A stretch of 64,000 nt of DNA from contig NZ_JANFQO010000001.1 of assembly GCF_024437735.1 (NCBI RefSeq), forward strand, positions 248,001-312,000, in the 5' to 3' direction. How positions within the stretch are numbered: the stretch's first letter is position 1; each line of letters starts with the position of its first letter. The notes below the pieces were generated by a model, which saw only the letters and a program-made list of their open reading frames with translations, ran no database searches and had not been told where the DNA came from. This DNA comes from Tahibacter harae (GTDB taxonomy: Bacteria; Pseudomonadota; Gammaproteobacteria; Xanthomonadales; Rhodanobacteraceae). Shown piece after piece: positions 25,393 to 32,669 of this stretch. The translations under genes and the position numbers were made by a program.

Positions 25393-26097
25393 ATGTTCCG
25401 CATCCTGATCGCCAACAGCAAAGGCGGCTGCGGCAAGACCACCGTCACCAGCACGCTGGCCGGCTACTACGCCCGCAGCGGCCGCCAGACCTGCCTGATC
25501 GACTGTGACCCGCAGGGCTCGTCCCTGGCCTGGTGCCAGCAGCGTCCGGCCCACCGCCCGCCGCTGCGCGCCATGGCCGGCAACGATTCCGGCCACGGCC
25601 TGGGCGCCGGCTGGGTGCTGCGTCTGCCGGCGCAGACCCAGATCCTGCTGATCGACACACCCGCCGGCCTGCGCGCCCACGAATTCGCCCCATTCGCCCG
25701 CCACGCCGATGTGCTGCTGGTGCCGCTGGTGCCCTCGGCCCTGGACCTGCGCGCCAGCCTCGCCTTCCTCGACCACGTGCGCCGCCTGCCCGAAGTGCGC
25801 CGCGGCGAGCTGCGCGTGGGCCTGGTCGCCAACCGCGTGCGCGAGCGCGCCATGTCCACGCGCGAACTCGACGCCACATTGCAGCGCATGACCCAGATCG
25901 CCCTGGCCCGCGTGCGCGACGCGCAGATCTACGTGCGCAACGCCGCCCTGGGCCTGAGCCTGTTCGAGGACGACGGCAGCGCCGCCCGCAGCCACCGCGA
26001 AGACTGGGCGCCCCTGCTCGCCTGGCTGCAGCAGCGCGAAACCGAGCGCAGCAGCAGCGGCAAGGTCGCGTTTCTGCCGGCACGGCAGTCAGGGTGA
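25393..26097 (+). CDS. Orphan ParA-family ATPase
   Basis: A 234-residue P-loop ATPase with the deviant Walker A of the ParA/MinD class, NSKGGCGKTT (Lys10 and Lys15), a Walker A' site (LIDCDPQGSS) and a Walker B strand (ILLIDTPAG). No ParB gene or centromere-like iteron follows, so this is not a standard plasmid or chromosome partition pair. Orphan ParAs of this size often position protein complexes or flagella/chemoreceptor arrays; the cargo cannot be told here. The 3' end is immediately followed by a heptamer array and then a hairpin terminator candidate. Confidence 0.88.
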   Translation: MFRILIANSKGGCGKTTVTSTLAGYYARSGRQTCLIDCDPQGSSLAWCQQRPAHRPPLRAMAGNDSGHGLGAGWVLRLPAQTQILLIDTPAGLRAHEFAPFARHADVLLVPLVPSALDLRASLAFLDHVRRLPEVRRGELRVGLVANRVRERAMSTRELDATLQRMTQIALARVRDAQIYVRNAALGLSLFEDDGSAARSHREDWAPLLAWLQQRETERSSSGKVAFLPARQSG

Positions 26098-26098
26098 G

Positions 26099-26207
26099 TT
26101 CGGGATTCGGGATTCGGGATTCGGGATTCGGGATTCGGGATTCGGGATTCGGGATTCGGGATTCGGGATTCGGGATTCGGGATTCGGGATTCGGGATTCG
26201 GGATTCG
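26099..26207 (+). repeat. Heptanucleotide tandem array (TTCGGGA), 15.6 perfect copies
   Basis: Fifteen uninterrupted TTCGGGA units plus TTCG, starting one base after the ParA stop codon. Three units make 21 bases, so every frame translates into a 7-residue repeat (ESRIPNP on the minus strand), which produces spurious ORFs. Perfect copies indicate recent slippage expansion. Degenerate copies of the same motif lie at about 19574-19735, 26550-26695 and 36545-36610. Confidence 0.97.
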
Positions 26208-26235
26208 CAGGGAGTGTGCGGCGGAATCCGGAGTT

Positions 26236-26265
26236 TCCGGCAAGTGAAATTTGCCGGATTTCTTC
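26236..26265 (+). terminator. Possible terminator of the parA-like gene
   Basis: TCCGGCAA (26236-26243) and TTGCCGGA (26251-26258) form a perfect 8-bp stem with a 7-base loop, followed by TTTCTTC. It lies 139 bases after the stop, beyond the heptamer array, so the array would be transcribed into the 3' UTR. Confidence 0.5.
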
Positions 26266-26282
26266 GAGAAAAAGCGAAAGCT

Positions 26283-26327
26283 CCCTCTCCCCCAAGCTCG
26301 CTTGGGGGAGAGGGCCGGGGTGAGGGG
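26283..26327 (+). repeat. REP-like palindromic element with GTGAGGGG tail, copy 1
   Basis: CCCTCTCCCCCAAGC and GCTTGGGGGAGAGGG form a perfect 15-bp stem with a 2-base loop (26283-26314), followed by the tail CCGGGGTGAGGGG. This matches a short interspersed palindrome common in xanthomonads and other proteobacteria. Confidence 0.8.
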
Positions 26328-26423
26328 GCAACGACCAACGCGCCTCTACGTCTGGATTTTCGCCAAAATCTTCAACACGAAAAGAACACCGCGAAAACCG
26401 GAGTTCTTCGCAACCTGAAGCGT

Positions 26424-26467
26424 CCCCTCACCCGACCCTCTCTCCCAAACAAGTTTGGGAGAGAGGG
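26424..26467 (-). repeat. REP-like palindromic element, copy 2, inverted relative to copy 1
   Basis: CCCTCTCTCCCAAAC and GTTTGGGAGAGAGGG form a perfect 15-bp stem with a 2-base loop (26436-26467); the tail, read on the minus strand, is TCGGGTGAGGGG (26424-26435). Orientation is opposite to copy 1, with about 96 bases between the tails, a REPIN-like layout. Confidence 0.8.
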
Positions 26468-26688
26468 CTTTCCAAGGCGGGATTCAAGCTTCGGCACACC
26501 AGCCACCCGGAAAACCAAGGCAAGCGTTCCTGCAGACGGCCCTGCACTCGAATCCTTGATCCCCAATCCCCACGCCACTTCCACGAAACCGCCCCCCAGT
26601 CGCGAATCTCGACTCCCGAAAGCCGAACCCGGACCCCGATCCCTGCAACCGAACTTCCCTCCCGATCATCCGAACCTCAAATCCCGGA
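26468..26688. other. Degenerate repeat remnant between REP-like pair and dioxygenase gene
   Basis: Noncoding by composition: short C-rich tracts with degraded versions of the heptamer on the opposite strand (CGAATCC, CCCCAATCCCC, CGAATCTCGACTCCCG, CAAATCCCGGATC). No gene, promoter or terminator recognised. Confidence 0.5.
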
Positions 26689-27273
26689 TCACGCCCCCTC
26701 GACCACAGCCCCGTGAAACCAGCTCGCCACGCTATACCGCCGCCCATGCACCACCGGCAGCACCTCATGCGTGGTCTCCGCACGGAAAGCCAGCAGGCTA
26801 CCGGCGGCGGGCACTTCGCGGCAAGGCTCGCCACCGCCGCGCGGATGGAACAGCAGTTCGCCGCCGCCGTAGCTGCCATCGCACGGCGCATCCGCGGCGG
26901 CGTTGAGCAGCAGGATCACCGATACGCGCCGCGTCAGCGACGCATCGCGCAGCAGCGGCGTATTGCCGTCCTGGTGGGCGACGAAAAAATCGCCGGTCTC
27001 GTAGCGCAGGAACTGGGCCGCTTCACAACGGCCCAGCGCGACATCGAAGCATTCCTGCAGCCGCGGCCGCAGCGACTGCAACAGATCCATGGCCTGGGCA
27101 TGCAAGGGCGGCGGCGCCTGCAAGCGGGCCGCGCGGCGCATCTGCGGCGCAACGCGGCCGCCGTAGTGGTTATCCAGCACCTGGGCCGGAGCGGCGCCGG
27201 CCTGTTCCAGCTGCGCCAGCCAGTCCAGGCACTGGGCCGGCGTGAGCAGGGCGGCGATACGCAGCAGATCCAT
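26689..27273 (-). CDS. 2-oxoglutarate/Fe(II)-dependent dioxygenase, prolyl-hydroxylase type
   Basis: A 194-residue protein with a double-stranded beta-helix core. Iron ligands are His100 and Asp102 (VAHQDGNT) and His169 (TTHEVLPV). The 2-oxoglutarate-binding Arg179 follows (GRRYSVASWF). The acidic sheet motif YGGGELLFHP is typical of P4H-type enzymes, related to bacterial PiuC/YbiX-like proteins. The substrate could be a protein or a small molecule and cannot be told. The start codon overlaps the stop of the YjbR gene by one base (TAATG), so the two are translationally coupled. Confidence 0.88.
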   Translation of the reverse strand: MDLLRIAALLTPAQCLDWLAQLEQAGAAPAQVLDNHYGGRVAPQMRRAARLQAPPPLHAQAMDLLQSLRPRLQECFDVALGRCEAAQFLRYETGDFFVAHQDGNTPLLRDASLTRRVSVILLLNAAADAPCDGSYGGGELLFHPRGGGEPCREVPAAGSLLAFRAETTHEVLPVVHGRRYSVASWFHGAVVEGA

Positions 27274-27632
27274 TATTCCAGCCCCAGGGCGAGACGCCGG
27301 CGCCGGCTCAGTGAATGCACGGCGTGGCGGTACGACCAGCCGACCAGTTCGCGCAGGTAGTCCGGCGGAAATTCTTCCACCTTGACGATGGTGACCCAGC
27401 GGAAGCGCGCCATGTAGCGCGCCGGTTTCACTCCGGGCATGTCGGTGAGTTCGACGAAGCGCTCCGGCGTCACGCGCAGGCTGAAGCGCCAGCGTTCGGG
27501 TTCGCTGGTCTTGAACCAGGCGAAGTTACGCCCGCCCACCGAATAGACCAGGATATTGCTAGGCTCACCCAGCAGGCGTTCTGTGCTGGCCGGCAGCCGG
27601 CGCAGATAGTTCTTCAGCTGCTGCAGTTTCAT
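27273..27632 (-). CDS. MmcQ/YjbR family DNA-binding-like protein
   Basis: A 119-residue protein with the YjbR (CyaY-like) fold pattern: VYSVGGRNFAWFKTSEPERWRF, LRVTPERFVELTDMPGVKPARYMARFRWVTI and LRELVGWSYRHAVHSLS. Members of this family are small cytoplasmic proteins, annotated as DNA-binding from the fold, with little functional evidence. It is the first gene of a two-gene unit with the dioxygenase. Normal family length. Confidence 0.85.
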   Translation of the reverse strand: MKLQQLKNYLRRLPASTERLLGEPSNILVYSVGGRNFAWFKTSEPERWRFSLRVTPERFVELTDMPGVKPARYMARFRWVTIVKVEEFPPDYLRELVGWSYRHAVHSLSRRRRLALGLE

Positions 27633-28087
27633 CCGGCGCGGCGCGGCAAGAAAGACAGGCCGGCAAAGCTACACGCTGCGGCGGCGGCTGCAAACCGCCG
27701 GCGGCGCAGATGCGGCGGAAACCGGCCGGGCCGGACCGCTGCCGCCCTCGGGCGCAGCCCTGTGCGCAGCGAGCGGCGGCGGCCAATATCGCCGCCGCGC
27801 GCTGCGGCCAGAACCAGCGCGGCGGCGCTCGGCAATCGCATGGCTGTCGCTGCGCGCAGATACCGGAACCCCATGCCGACAACGCCATGCGCGCGCATGG
27901 CCGCGAATCGCGCGGAAAGCCGCGGCGGCGCCGCAACGGCATTCATAGCCGCGTATCGGGCGGCGCGGCACCGCAGTCCATCGCCCGCCAGGGCGCCGGA
28001 CTCGAATACACTTTGCCCGCTAGTGCTTTTTTCAAAGCCGGCACGAAATCCACAAACGCCGTCCAGCCGCCGCCAGAGGGAAAACCC
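27633..28087. other. 455-bp divergent intergenic region upstream of sulfatase and YjbR genes
   Basis: No coding potential recognised; very GC-rich between 27680 and 27990. The last 100 bases before the sulfatase contain an AT-richer patch (about 28005-28040, GAATACACTTTGCCCGCTAG then TGCTTTTTTC) that may hold its promoter, without a confident hexamer pair. Confidence 0.4.
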
Positions 28088-30037
28088 ATGCAGACTGCCA
28101 GCCGCCGTCCCAATATCCTGCTGATCCTGGTCGACCAATTGCGCTTTCCGCGCTACGCCTACGGCGCCGGCGGCGGTTTCGCGCCGGATCTGAAGGACAT
28201 CGTCGGCGTGCAGGGCAGCACGCAGCAGTCCAACAGCTATCGCGACTACTTCCCCGGCCTGTGGTCGCTGCGGCGCGACTCGGTGGTGCTGCGGCGGCAT
28301 ACCATCGCCGCCTCGGCCTGCACGCCCAGCCGCGCCACCCTCTTCACCGGCCAGTACGGCACGCGCACCGGCGTGACCCAGACGGACGGCCTGTTCAAGA
28401 ACGGCGACGCCGAGGCGTTTCCCTGGCTGGCCGCCGACGGCATTCCCACCCTGGGCCACTGGTTCCGTGCCGCCGGCTATCGCACCCACTATTTCGGCAA
28501 GTGGCATGTGAGCAATCCGCCGCAGCACAACCTCGAGGAATACGGCTTCGAGGACTGGGAGCTGTCCTGGCCGGAGCCGCATGGCTCCAGCATCAACAAC
28601 CTCGGCGCCTACCGCGATTTCGGCTTCGCCGACCTGGTCTGCGGCTTCCTGCGCGGCCAGGGCCTGGCGCTGGACTACAACCGCCGCCTGGCGCAACAGC
28701 AGCAGACCGCACCGCTGGCGCCGCCGCCCTCGACCGAGCCCGAACCCTGGCTGGCCGTGGCGTCCTTCACCAATCCGCACGATATCGCCACCTATCCCGG
28801 CCTGCCGCGCGGGCTGGATCCGAACGCGCCCAAGTTCGGGCCGCTGCCGGTGCCCAACGCCGGCACCTTCAGCAATCCGCCCCAGGGCGGCAGCCTGCGC
28901 TTTGATCTCAACCCGCACGGCTTCCCGCAGGACAACGCCGCGAACGCGCCCAGCCTGCACGACGACCTTCGCAACAAGCCCGCCTGCCAGTACGACTACG
29001 CCTACAAGATGGGTCTGGCCCTGGCCAGCAAGACCGGCGTCAACGCCGGCGACCAGACCGGCCGCGATCCGCTGGACCTGGCCCTGCTCTCGGGCATTCC
29101 GTTCCAGCTCACTGCCGATCCGGACCAGGCCGCGCTGAATTTCGTCCAGTACTACGCCTGGCTGCAGCACCTGGTCGACGGCCATATCCACCGCGTGCTG
29201 ACCACGCTGGACGAATCCGGCCTGCGCGAGGACACCGTGGTGGTATTCCTGGCCGACCACGGCGAATACGGCGCCGCGCACAATTACATGCTGGAAAAAT
29301 GGCATACCGCCTACCAGGAAGCGCTGCACGTGCCGGTAGTGGTGCAGTCGCGGCGTTATCACCAGGGCGAGGAGCCGCGCCAGATCGACGCGCTGACCAG
29401 CCATGTCGATATCCTGCCCACCCTGCTAGGCCTGGCCGAGATTCCGCCGCAGGAAGTCGAGCGCATCGCCGCCGAACTGCGCCGCACCCGGCCCGTGCCG
29501 CCATTCGCCGGCGCCGACCTGGCGCCGCTGATCCGCGGCTGGACCGATCACGTCAAGGAAGCCGACGGCAGCCCGCGCGAAGGCGTGCTGTTCGCCACCG
29601 ACGACGAGATCACGGAACCGCTGCAGGCCGGCGCCGATCCGCACGAATTCCATTCTTACCGCGAATACAAGCTGTTCCTGCAGATGGTCGATACCGTGCG
29701 CACCGGCGACACGCGCATCCCGCACAGCGGCCCGGTACCGCGCCTGGCGCCGGGGCCGGTGCGCCAGCCCAACCATGTGCGCTGCGTGCGCTCGGGCGAA
29801 TGGAAACTGGTGCGCTATTTCGATCCGTCCGGCCGGGAAGCCGATCAGTGGGAGCTGTACGACCTGGAGCACGACGGCTGCGAGATGACCAATCTGCTGG
29901 TGACCGACGCCGTCTTTCCCACGCCCATCGCCGCGCTGCCGCCGCAGTACACCGACGCGGGCATCCGCGCCACCGCGCAGCGCCTGCACGCGCTGCTGCG
30001 GCGCTACGAGGCCGAGAAGCTTTCCTGGCCGGCCTGA
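28088..30037 (+). CDS. Sulfatase (formylglycine-dependent, alkaline-phosphatase superfamily)
   Basis: A 649-residue hydrolase from the ATG at 28088. The sulfatase signature is SACTPSRATLFTG, in which Cys78 of CxPxR is the residue converted to formylglycine. The metal site is started by Asp16 (LILVDQLRF) and completed by FLADHGEYGAAH. No clear signal peptide, since the protein begins MQTASRRPNILLILVD, so cytoplasmic location or nonclassical export are both open. Length exceeds simple aryl sulfatases because of an insert at residues about 215-330. No formylglycine-generating enzyme is seen nearby. The 3' end overlaps the opposite GNAT gene by 34 bases. Confidence 0.9.
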   Translation: MQTASRRPNILLILVDQLRFPRYAYGAGGGFAPDLKDIVGVQGSTQQSNSYRDYFPGLWSLRRDSVVLRRHTIAASACTPSRATLFTGQYGTRTGVTQTDGLFKNGDAEAFPWLAADGIPTLGHWFRAAGYRTHYFGKWHVSNPPQHNLEEYGFEDWELSWPEPHGSSINNLGAYRDFGFADLVCGFLRGQGLALDYNRRLAQQQQTAPLAPPPSTEPEPWLAVASFTNPHDIATYPGLPRGLDPNAPKFGPLPVPNAGTFSNPPQGGSLRFDLNPHGFPQDNAANAPSLHDDLRNKPACQYDYAYKMGLALASKTGVNAGDQTGRDPLDLALLSGIPFQLTADPDQAALNFVQYYAWLQHLVDGHIHRVLTTLDESGLREDTVVVFLADHGEYGAAHNYMLEKWHTAYQEALHVPVVVQSRRYHQGEEPRQIDALTSHVDILPTLLGLAEIPPQEVERIAAELRRTRPVPPFAGADLAPLIRGWTDHVKEADGSPREGVLFATDDEITEPLQAGADPHEFHSYREYKLFLQMVDTVRTGDTRIPHSGPVPRLAPGPVRQPNHVRCVRSGEWKLVRYFDPSGREADQWELYDLEHDGCEMTNLLVTDAVFPTPIAALPPQYTDAGIRATAQRLHALLRRYEAEKLSWPA

Positions 30038-30534
30038 GCGCGTCGCCAGGCGTCCCGCGTCAGCTGGAACACCAGGCAGTCGTCCGCGCCGAAACGGCGC
30101 GGACCCACGGCCTCGAAACCGAGCCGGCGGTAGAAAGCGTGGGCGCGGGTGTTGCTCGCCAGCGGATCGATCAGCACCGCGCTCACGTCCTGCGCCGCGA
30201 AGCAGCGCGCCAGCGCCTGCGCCATCATCTGGCTGCCCAGGCCGCGGCCGAGGTAGGCGGCCTCGCCTATCCAGATATCGACGGCGCGCAGGCCGGCGGC
30301 GATGTCGCCCCAGTAATGGCTGTCCTCGCGCGCCGGGTCGATGATCTGCACGAAGCCAATCGGCACGCCATCGGCCTCGGCGATCAGCTGTTCGCGCCAG
30401 TCCACTTCGCGGCCCAGTTCTTCTTCCCAGCCCCAGTCGTCGTTGGGATCGGCGGCGATCACCTGGGGCTGCTCGTCCCAGTGGCGCAGCAGAGCCAGAT
30501 CGGCGGGCGTGGCGGGGCGCAGGCGGATTTGCAT
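30004..30534 (-). CDS. GNAT acetyltransferase resembling aminoglycoside 6'-N-acetyltransferases
   Basis: A 176-residue protein from the ATG at 30534; the longer reading to 30675 adds a basic extension without similarity. The order GFVQIIDPAREDSHYWGD, VDIWIGEAAYLGRGLGSQMM (acetyl-CoA motif A) and LIDPLASNTRAHAFYRRLGFE follows the AAC(6')-I layout closely, including the IDP..SN.RA..FY...GF segment. True drug modification cannot be concluded; many chromosomal relatives acetylate other amines. Convergent with, and overlapping by 34 bases, the sulfatase gene. Confidence 0.82.
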   Translation of the reverse strand: MQIRLRPATPADLALLRHWDEQPQVIAADPNDDWGWEEELGREVDWREQLIAEADGVPIGFVQIIDPAREDSHYWGDIAAGLRAVDIWIGEAAYLGRGLGSQMMAQALARCFAAQDVSAVLIDPLASNTRAHAFYRRLGFEAVGPRRFGADDCLVFQLTRDAWRRAQAGQESFSAS

Positions 30535-30705
30535 GGAACAGTCTCCGGAACCGGGGAAGTGCGAACTGCGGGCCGCCGGCGCAGTGCGCAAGAGGCGCGC
30601 AGATGACGCCAGGACGCGGGTGCGGCCGACGCGCGGAATGGCCCGGCCAGGCTGCCGTTTCCGGTGCAGGATCAACCGCGCGGCGCCGCTGCCGCCGTCG
30701 CGGTT

Positions 30706-31521
30706 TCAACCCACCGCCGCGCCGTCGCGGAACCATTGCTCTGTCGCCGCATCCGCCGGCACCAGAAATTCCACCCGCAGATGCTCCACGCGCGTATCCA
30801 GCGGCGCGTGCAGGCTGGCGATGACGACGAACAGGGCCAGGCGCACCGCGTCGAAGCGATAGCGCAGCAGCACCACCGGCGCCGCCTGCGCAGCCGGATC
30901 GTTCTGCAGCAGCTGCTTCACTTCCGGATTGGCCGCCAGTTGCGCCACCAGTTCGTCCAGCTCGGGCCGGCGCAGCTGGGCGTGCTCGGCCATGTAGCGG
31001 CGCAGCAGGCAGGCGGCGGCCTCGCTCCAGTTTTCCAGCCGCTCGCGCCGCGCGCCGGGGCGCAGCATCAGCTCGAACACGTTGTCGCGCGGCACTTCGC
31101 GCAGCGGTTCGCCGCGCACCGCCGACCACAGCCGCGCGGCGCCGCGATTGCCCTGTTCTATCCAGGCGCCATCGCGCAGCAGCAAGGCGGGAAACGGCTC
31201 GTGCGCGTGCAGGAAGGCCTGCATGGCGCGGCCGACCAGATCCGGCTCGGGCGCGGGCTTGGCATCCGGCTGGTACAGCGGCGCGAAACCGGCGGCGAGC
31301 AGCAGCTGGTTCTGCCGGCTCAGGCACAGCCCCAGGGCGGCGCTGAGCGCCAGCACCACGCCGCGGCCGGGCCGGGCGCGGCCGCTTTCGAGAAAACTCA
31401 GATGCCGCTGCGAGATGCCGGCCAGCAGCGCCGTCTGCAATTGCGAACGCCCGGCGCTGCGCCGGTGCACGCGCAGTACGGCGGGGAAATCGTCGGCGGC
31501 GGGAACCAGGTCGGCACGCAT
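30706..31521 (-). CDS. MmyB-type XRE transcriptional regulator
   Basis: A 271-residue protein. Residues about 12-75 are an XRE helix-turn-helix (AGRSQLQTALLAGISQRHLSFLESGRARPG). The rest is the MmyB-like ligand-binding domain, a PAS-like fold (FPALLLRDGAWIEQGNRGAARLW, NVFELMLRPGARRERLENWSEAA, PVVLLRYRFDAVRLALFVVIASL). Such regulators typically control an adjacent divergent gene, often a redox enzyme; here the divergent gene encodes a secreted protein. The palindromes between them are candidate operators. The ligand, possibly a fatty-acid-like molecule in relatives, is unknown here. Confidence 0.88.
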   Translation of the reverse strand: MRADLVPAADDFPAVLRVHRRSAGRSQLQTALLAGISQRHLSFLESGRARPGRGVVLALSAALGLCLSRQNQLLLAAGFAPLYQPDAKPAPEPDLVGRAMQAFLHAHEPFPALLLRDGAWIEQGNRGAARLWSAVRGEPLREVPRDNVFELMLRPGARRERLENWSEAAACLLRRYMAEHAQLRRPELDELVAQLAANPEVKQLLQNDPAAQAAPVVLLRYRFDAVRLALFVVIASLHAPLDTRVEHLRVEFLVPADAATEQWFRDGAAVG

Positions 31522-31666
31522 GCGGCAGTCGGCACGAAGCAGAGGCGCGCCATGCTAGTGCAGCGCTGCCGCCGCAGCGGACACGGCCGCGGCCGAAAGC
31601 GCAGCAGCGCAACACCGCGCCATCCGGCCGCGCGGCGCGGTCATGGTCATTTCTGCACATTGCGAT

Positions 31667-31732
31667 TTTCCGGAAATTGCGCAGTCGCCGCGGCCAGTCC
31701 CGCCGCAGCGCGGCGATTACCTGCGCGGTAAT
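31667..31732. promoter_or_regulatory. Two palindromes in the MmyB/secreted-protein divergent region
   Basis: TTTCCGGAAA (31667-31676) is a perfect 10-bp palindrome; ATTACC-TGCGC-GGTAAT (31716-31732) is a 17-bp inverted repeat 69 bases before the plus-strand ATG. They are candidate operator sites for the MmyB-type regulator within a 279-bp spacer. Confidence 0.5.
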
Positions 31733-31800
31733 TGGCGCCATCCGGCCGCGGCGCCGAGGCTGGCGCCGCGGCCACCCTGCGCCGTCAACGGAGAATCGCC

Positions 31801-32298
31801 ATGAAGCACACGACCGCCACCTGCCTCGCCCTGGCCCTGCTGCTCGCCGCCCAGGCCGCCGCCGCCGACGACACGGATCCGAATTCGCACCAGCCGCGCT
31901 GCCGTCCGCTGCGCGGCCTCATCGTCGACAGCCAGGTCACCGAGGGCTGCACCAGCCCGAACGGCTTCTGCGCCGCGGGCACGGTCGACGCCAATCAGGG
32001 CTTCAACGGCACCACGTATTTCGTGATGGACGGCGCCGTGCGCGGACCGGCCAGCGCGCCGGGCACGCTGGGGACTTCGGGCCTGCTCACCTACACGCTG
32101 CGCCACGGCACCTTGATCGTGCGCGAAAGCGGGCTGTCCGGCCTGCGCGTGGGTACGGACGGCTATTTCGCCGCGTTCCAGCAGGTGCTGTCGGGCACCG
32201 GCCGCTACGAAGGCGCGACCGGCTATGCCTACGTGCTGGGCCAGGCCCTGCCGGATCATTTCGAGGCGGAGATCCAGGGCGAGCTGTGCACGCGCTGA
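31801..32298 (+). CDS. Secreted small barrel-like protein (allene-oxide-cyclase/dirigent-like)
   Basis: A 165-residue protein with a signal peptide (TTATCLALALLLAAQAAAAD), a GGAG site and Cys-containing mature start (QPRCRPLRGLIVDSQVTEGC). The body follows the AOC-barrel sequence rhythm: FNGTTYFVMDGAVRG, GLLTYTLRHGTLIVRESG, FAAFQQVLSGTGRYEGATGYAYVLG. Bacterial proteins of this sort are annotated as allene-oxide-cyclase-barrel-like without known catalysis. Four Cys (CR, GC, FC, LC) may form two disulfides. Probably controlled by the divergent MmyB regulator. Confidence 0.72.
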   Translation: MKHTTATCLALALLLAAQAAAADDTDPNSHQPRCRPLRGLIVDSQVTEGCTSPNGFCAAGTVDANQGFNGTTYFVMDGAVRGPASAPGTLGTSGLLTYTLRHGTLIVRESGLSGLRVGTDGYFAAFQQVLSGTGRYEGATGYAYVLGQALPDHFEAEIQGELCTR

Positions 32299-32669
32299 AC
32301 TCGCAGGAACGCAGCGCGGGCGGGCACCGCGCCCGCGCTTGAAGGCATCGCCGCCGCCCGCGCTCCGGGCGGCGGCGGACGACGGTTACGCCGCAGAAAA
32401 AACCGCACGGGCTGCCACGCTCGCCGCCCCGCATCCGTCTGTTCCGCTTTTGCGCGCCGCTGCAGCGACGCCGCCGCACAGGCCCGGCGGTGGTCGCGTG
32501 CAGCGGCGCTTTTTTCCATCGCCGCGCAACCAGGGCCGCCCGGATTCCACGGCTGGCGACGCAGGCGCCATCGGCAAGCCTGCGCCCGCTCCGGCCAATG
32601 CGCCTGTCATCGTCGCCGCCCTGTCCGTATTAGCTCAGTGGCAAGCCCACTCAACTGACGGAGAAACCC
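32299..32669. other. 371-bp gap with a terminator-like hairpin and the promoter side of the sigma/kinase operon
   Basis: AGCGCGGGCG and CGCCCGCGCT pair as a perfect 10-bp stem with a 7-base loop at 32313-32339, 15 bases past the barrel-protein stop, without a T-tract. The rest is GC-rich and noncoding. An ACGGAGAAA ribosome-binding site precedes the next gene. No promoter hexamers are convincing; an ECF-type promoter recognised by the operon's own sigma factor could lie here. Confidence 0.5.

Noticed and set aside
26099-26207. CRISPR-like array
   Set aside because: Units are 7 bases without spacers, so it is a simple tandem repeat.
26089-26331. Minus-strand ORF with ESRIPNP repeats
   Set aside because: It is only the translation of the heptamer array plus the REP-like hairpin; no ribosome-binding site and no independent coding signal.
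32555-32645. Possible remnant of another paralogue of the sensor domain (PAPANAP...VAALSVLA in one frame)
   Set aside because: The resemblance to APANAVHW and VAALSALA is short, out of order with the domain, and explicable by composition.
32625-32650. tRNA-like string TTAGCTCAGTGGCA
   Set aside because: It resembles a D-arm, but no acceptor stem, anticodon arm or T-arm can be folded around it.
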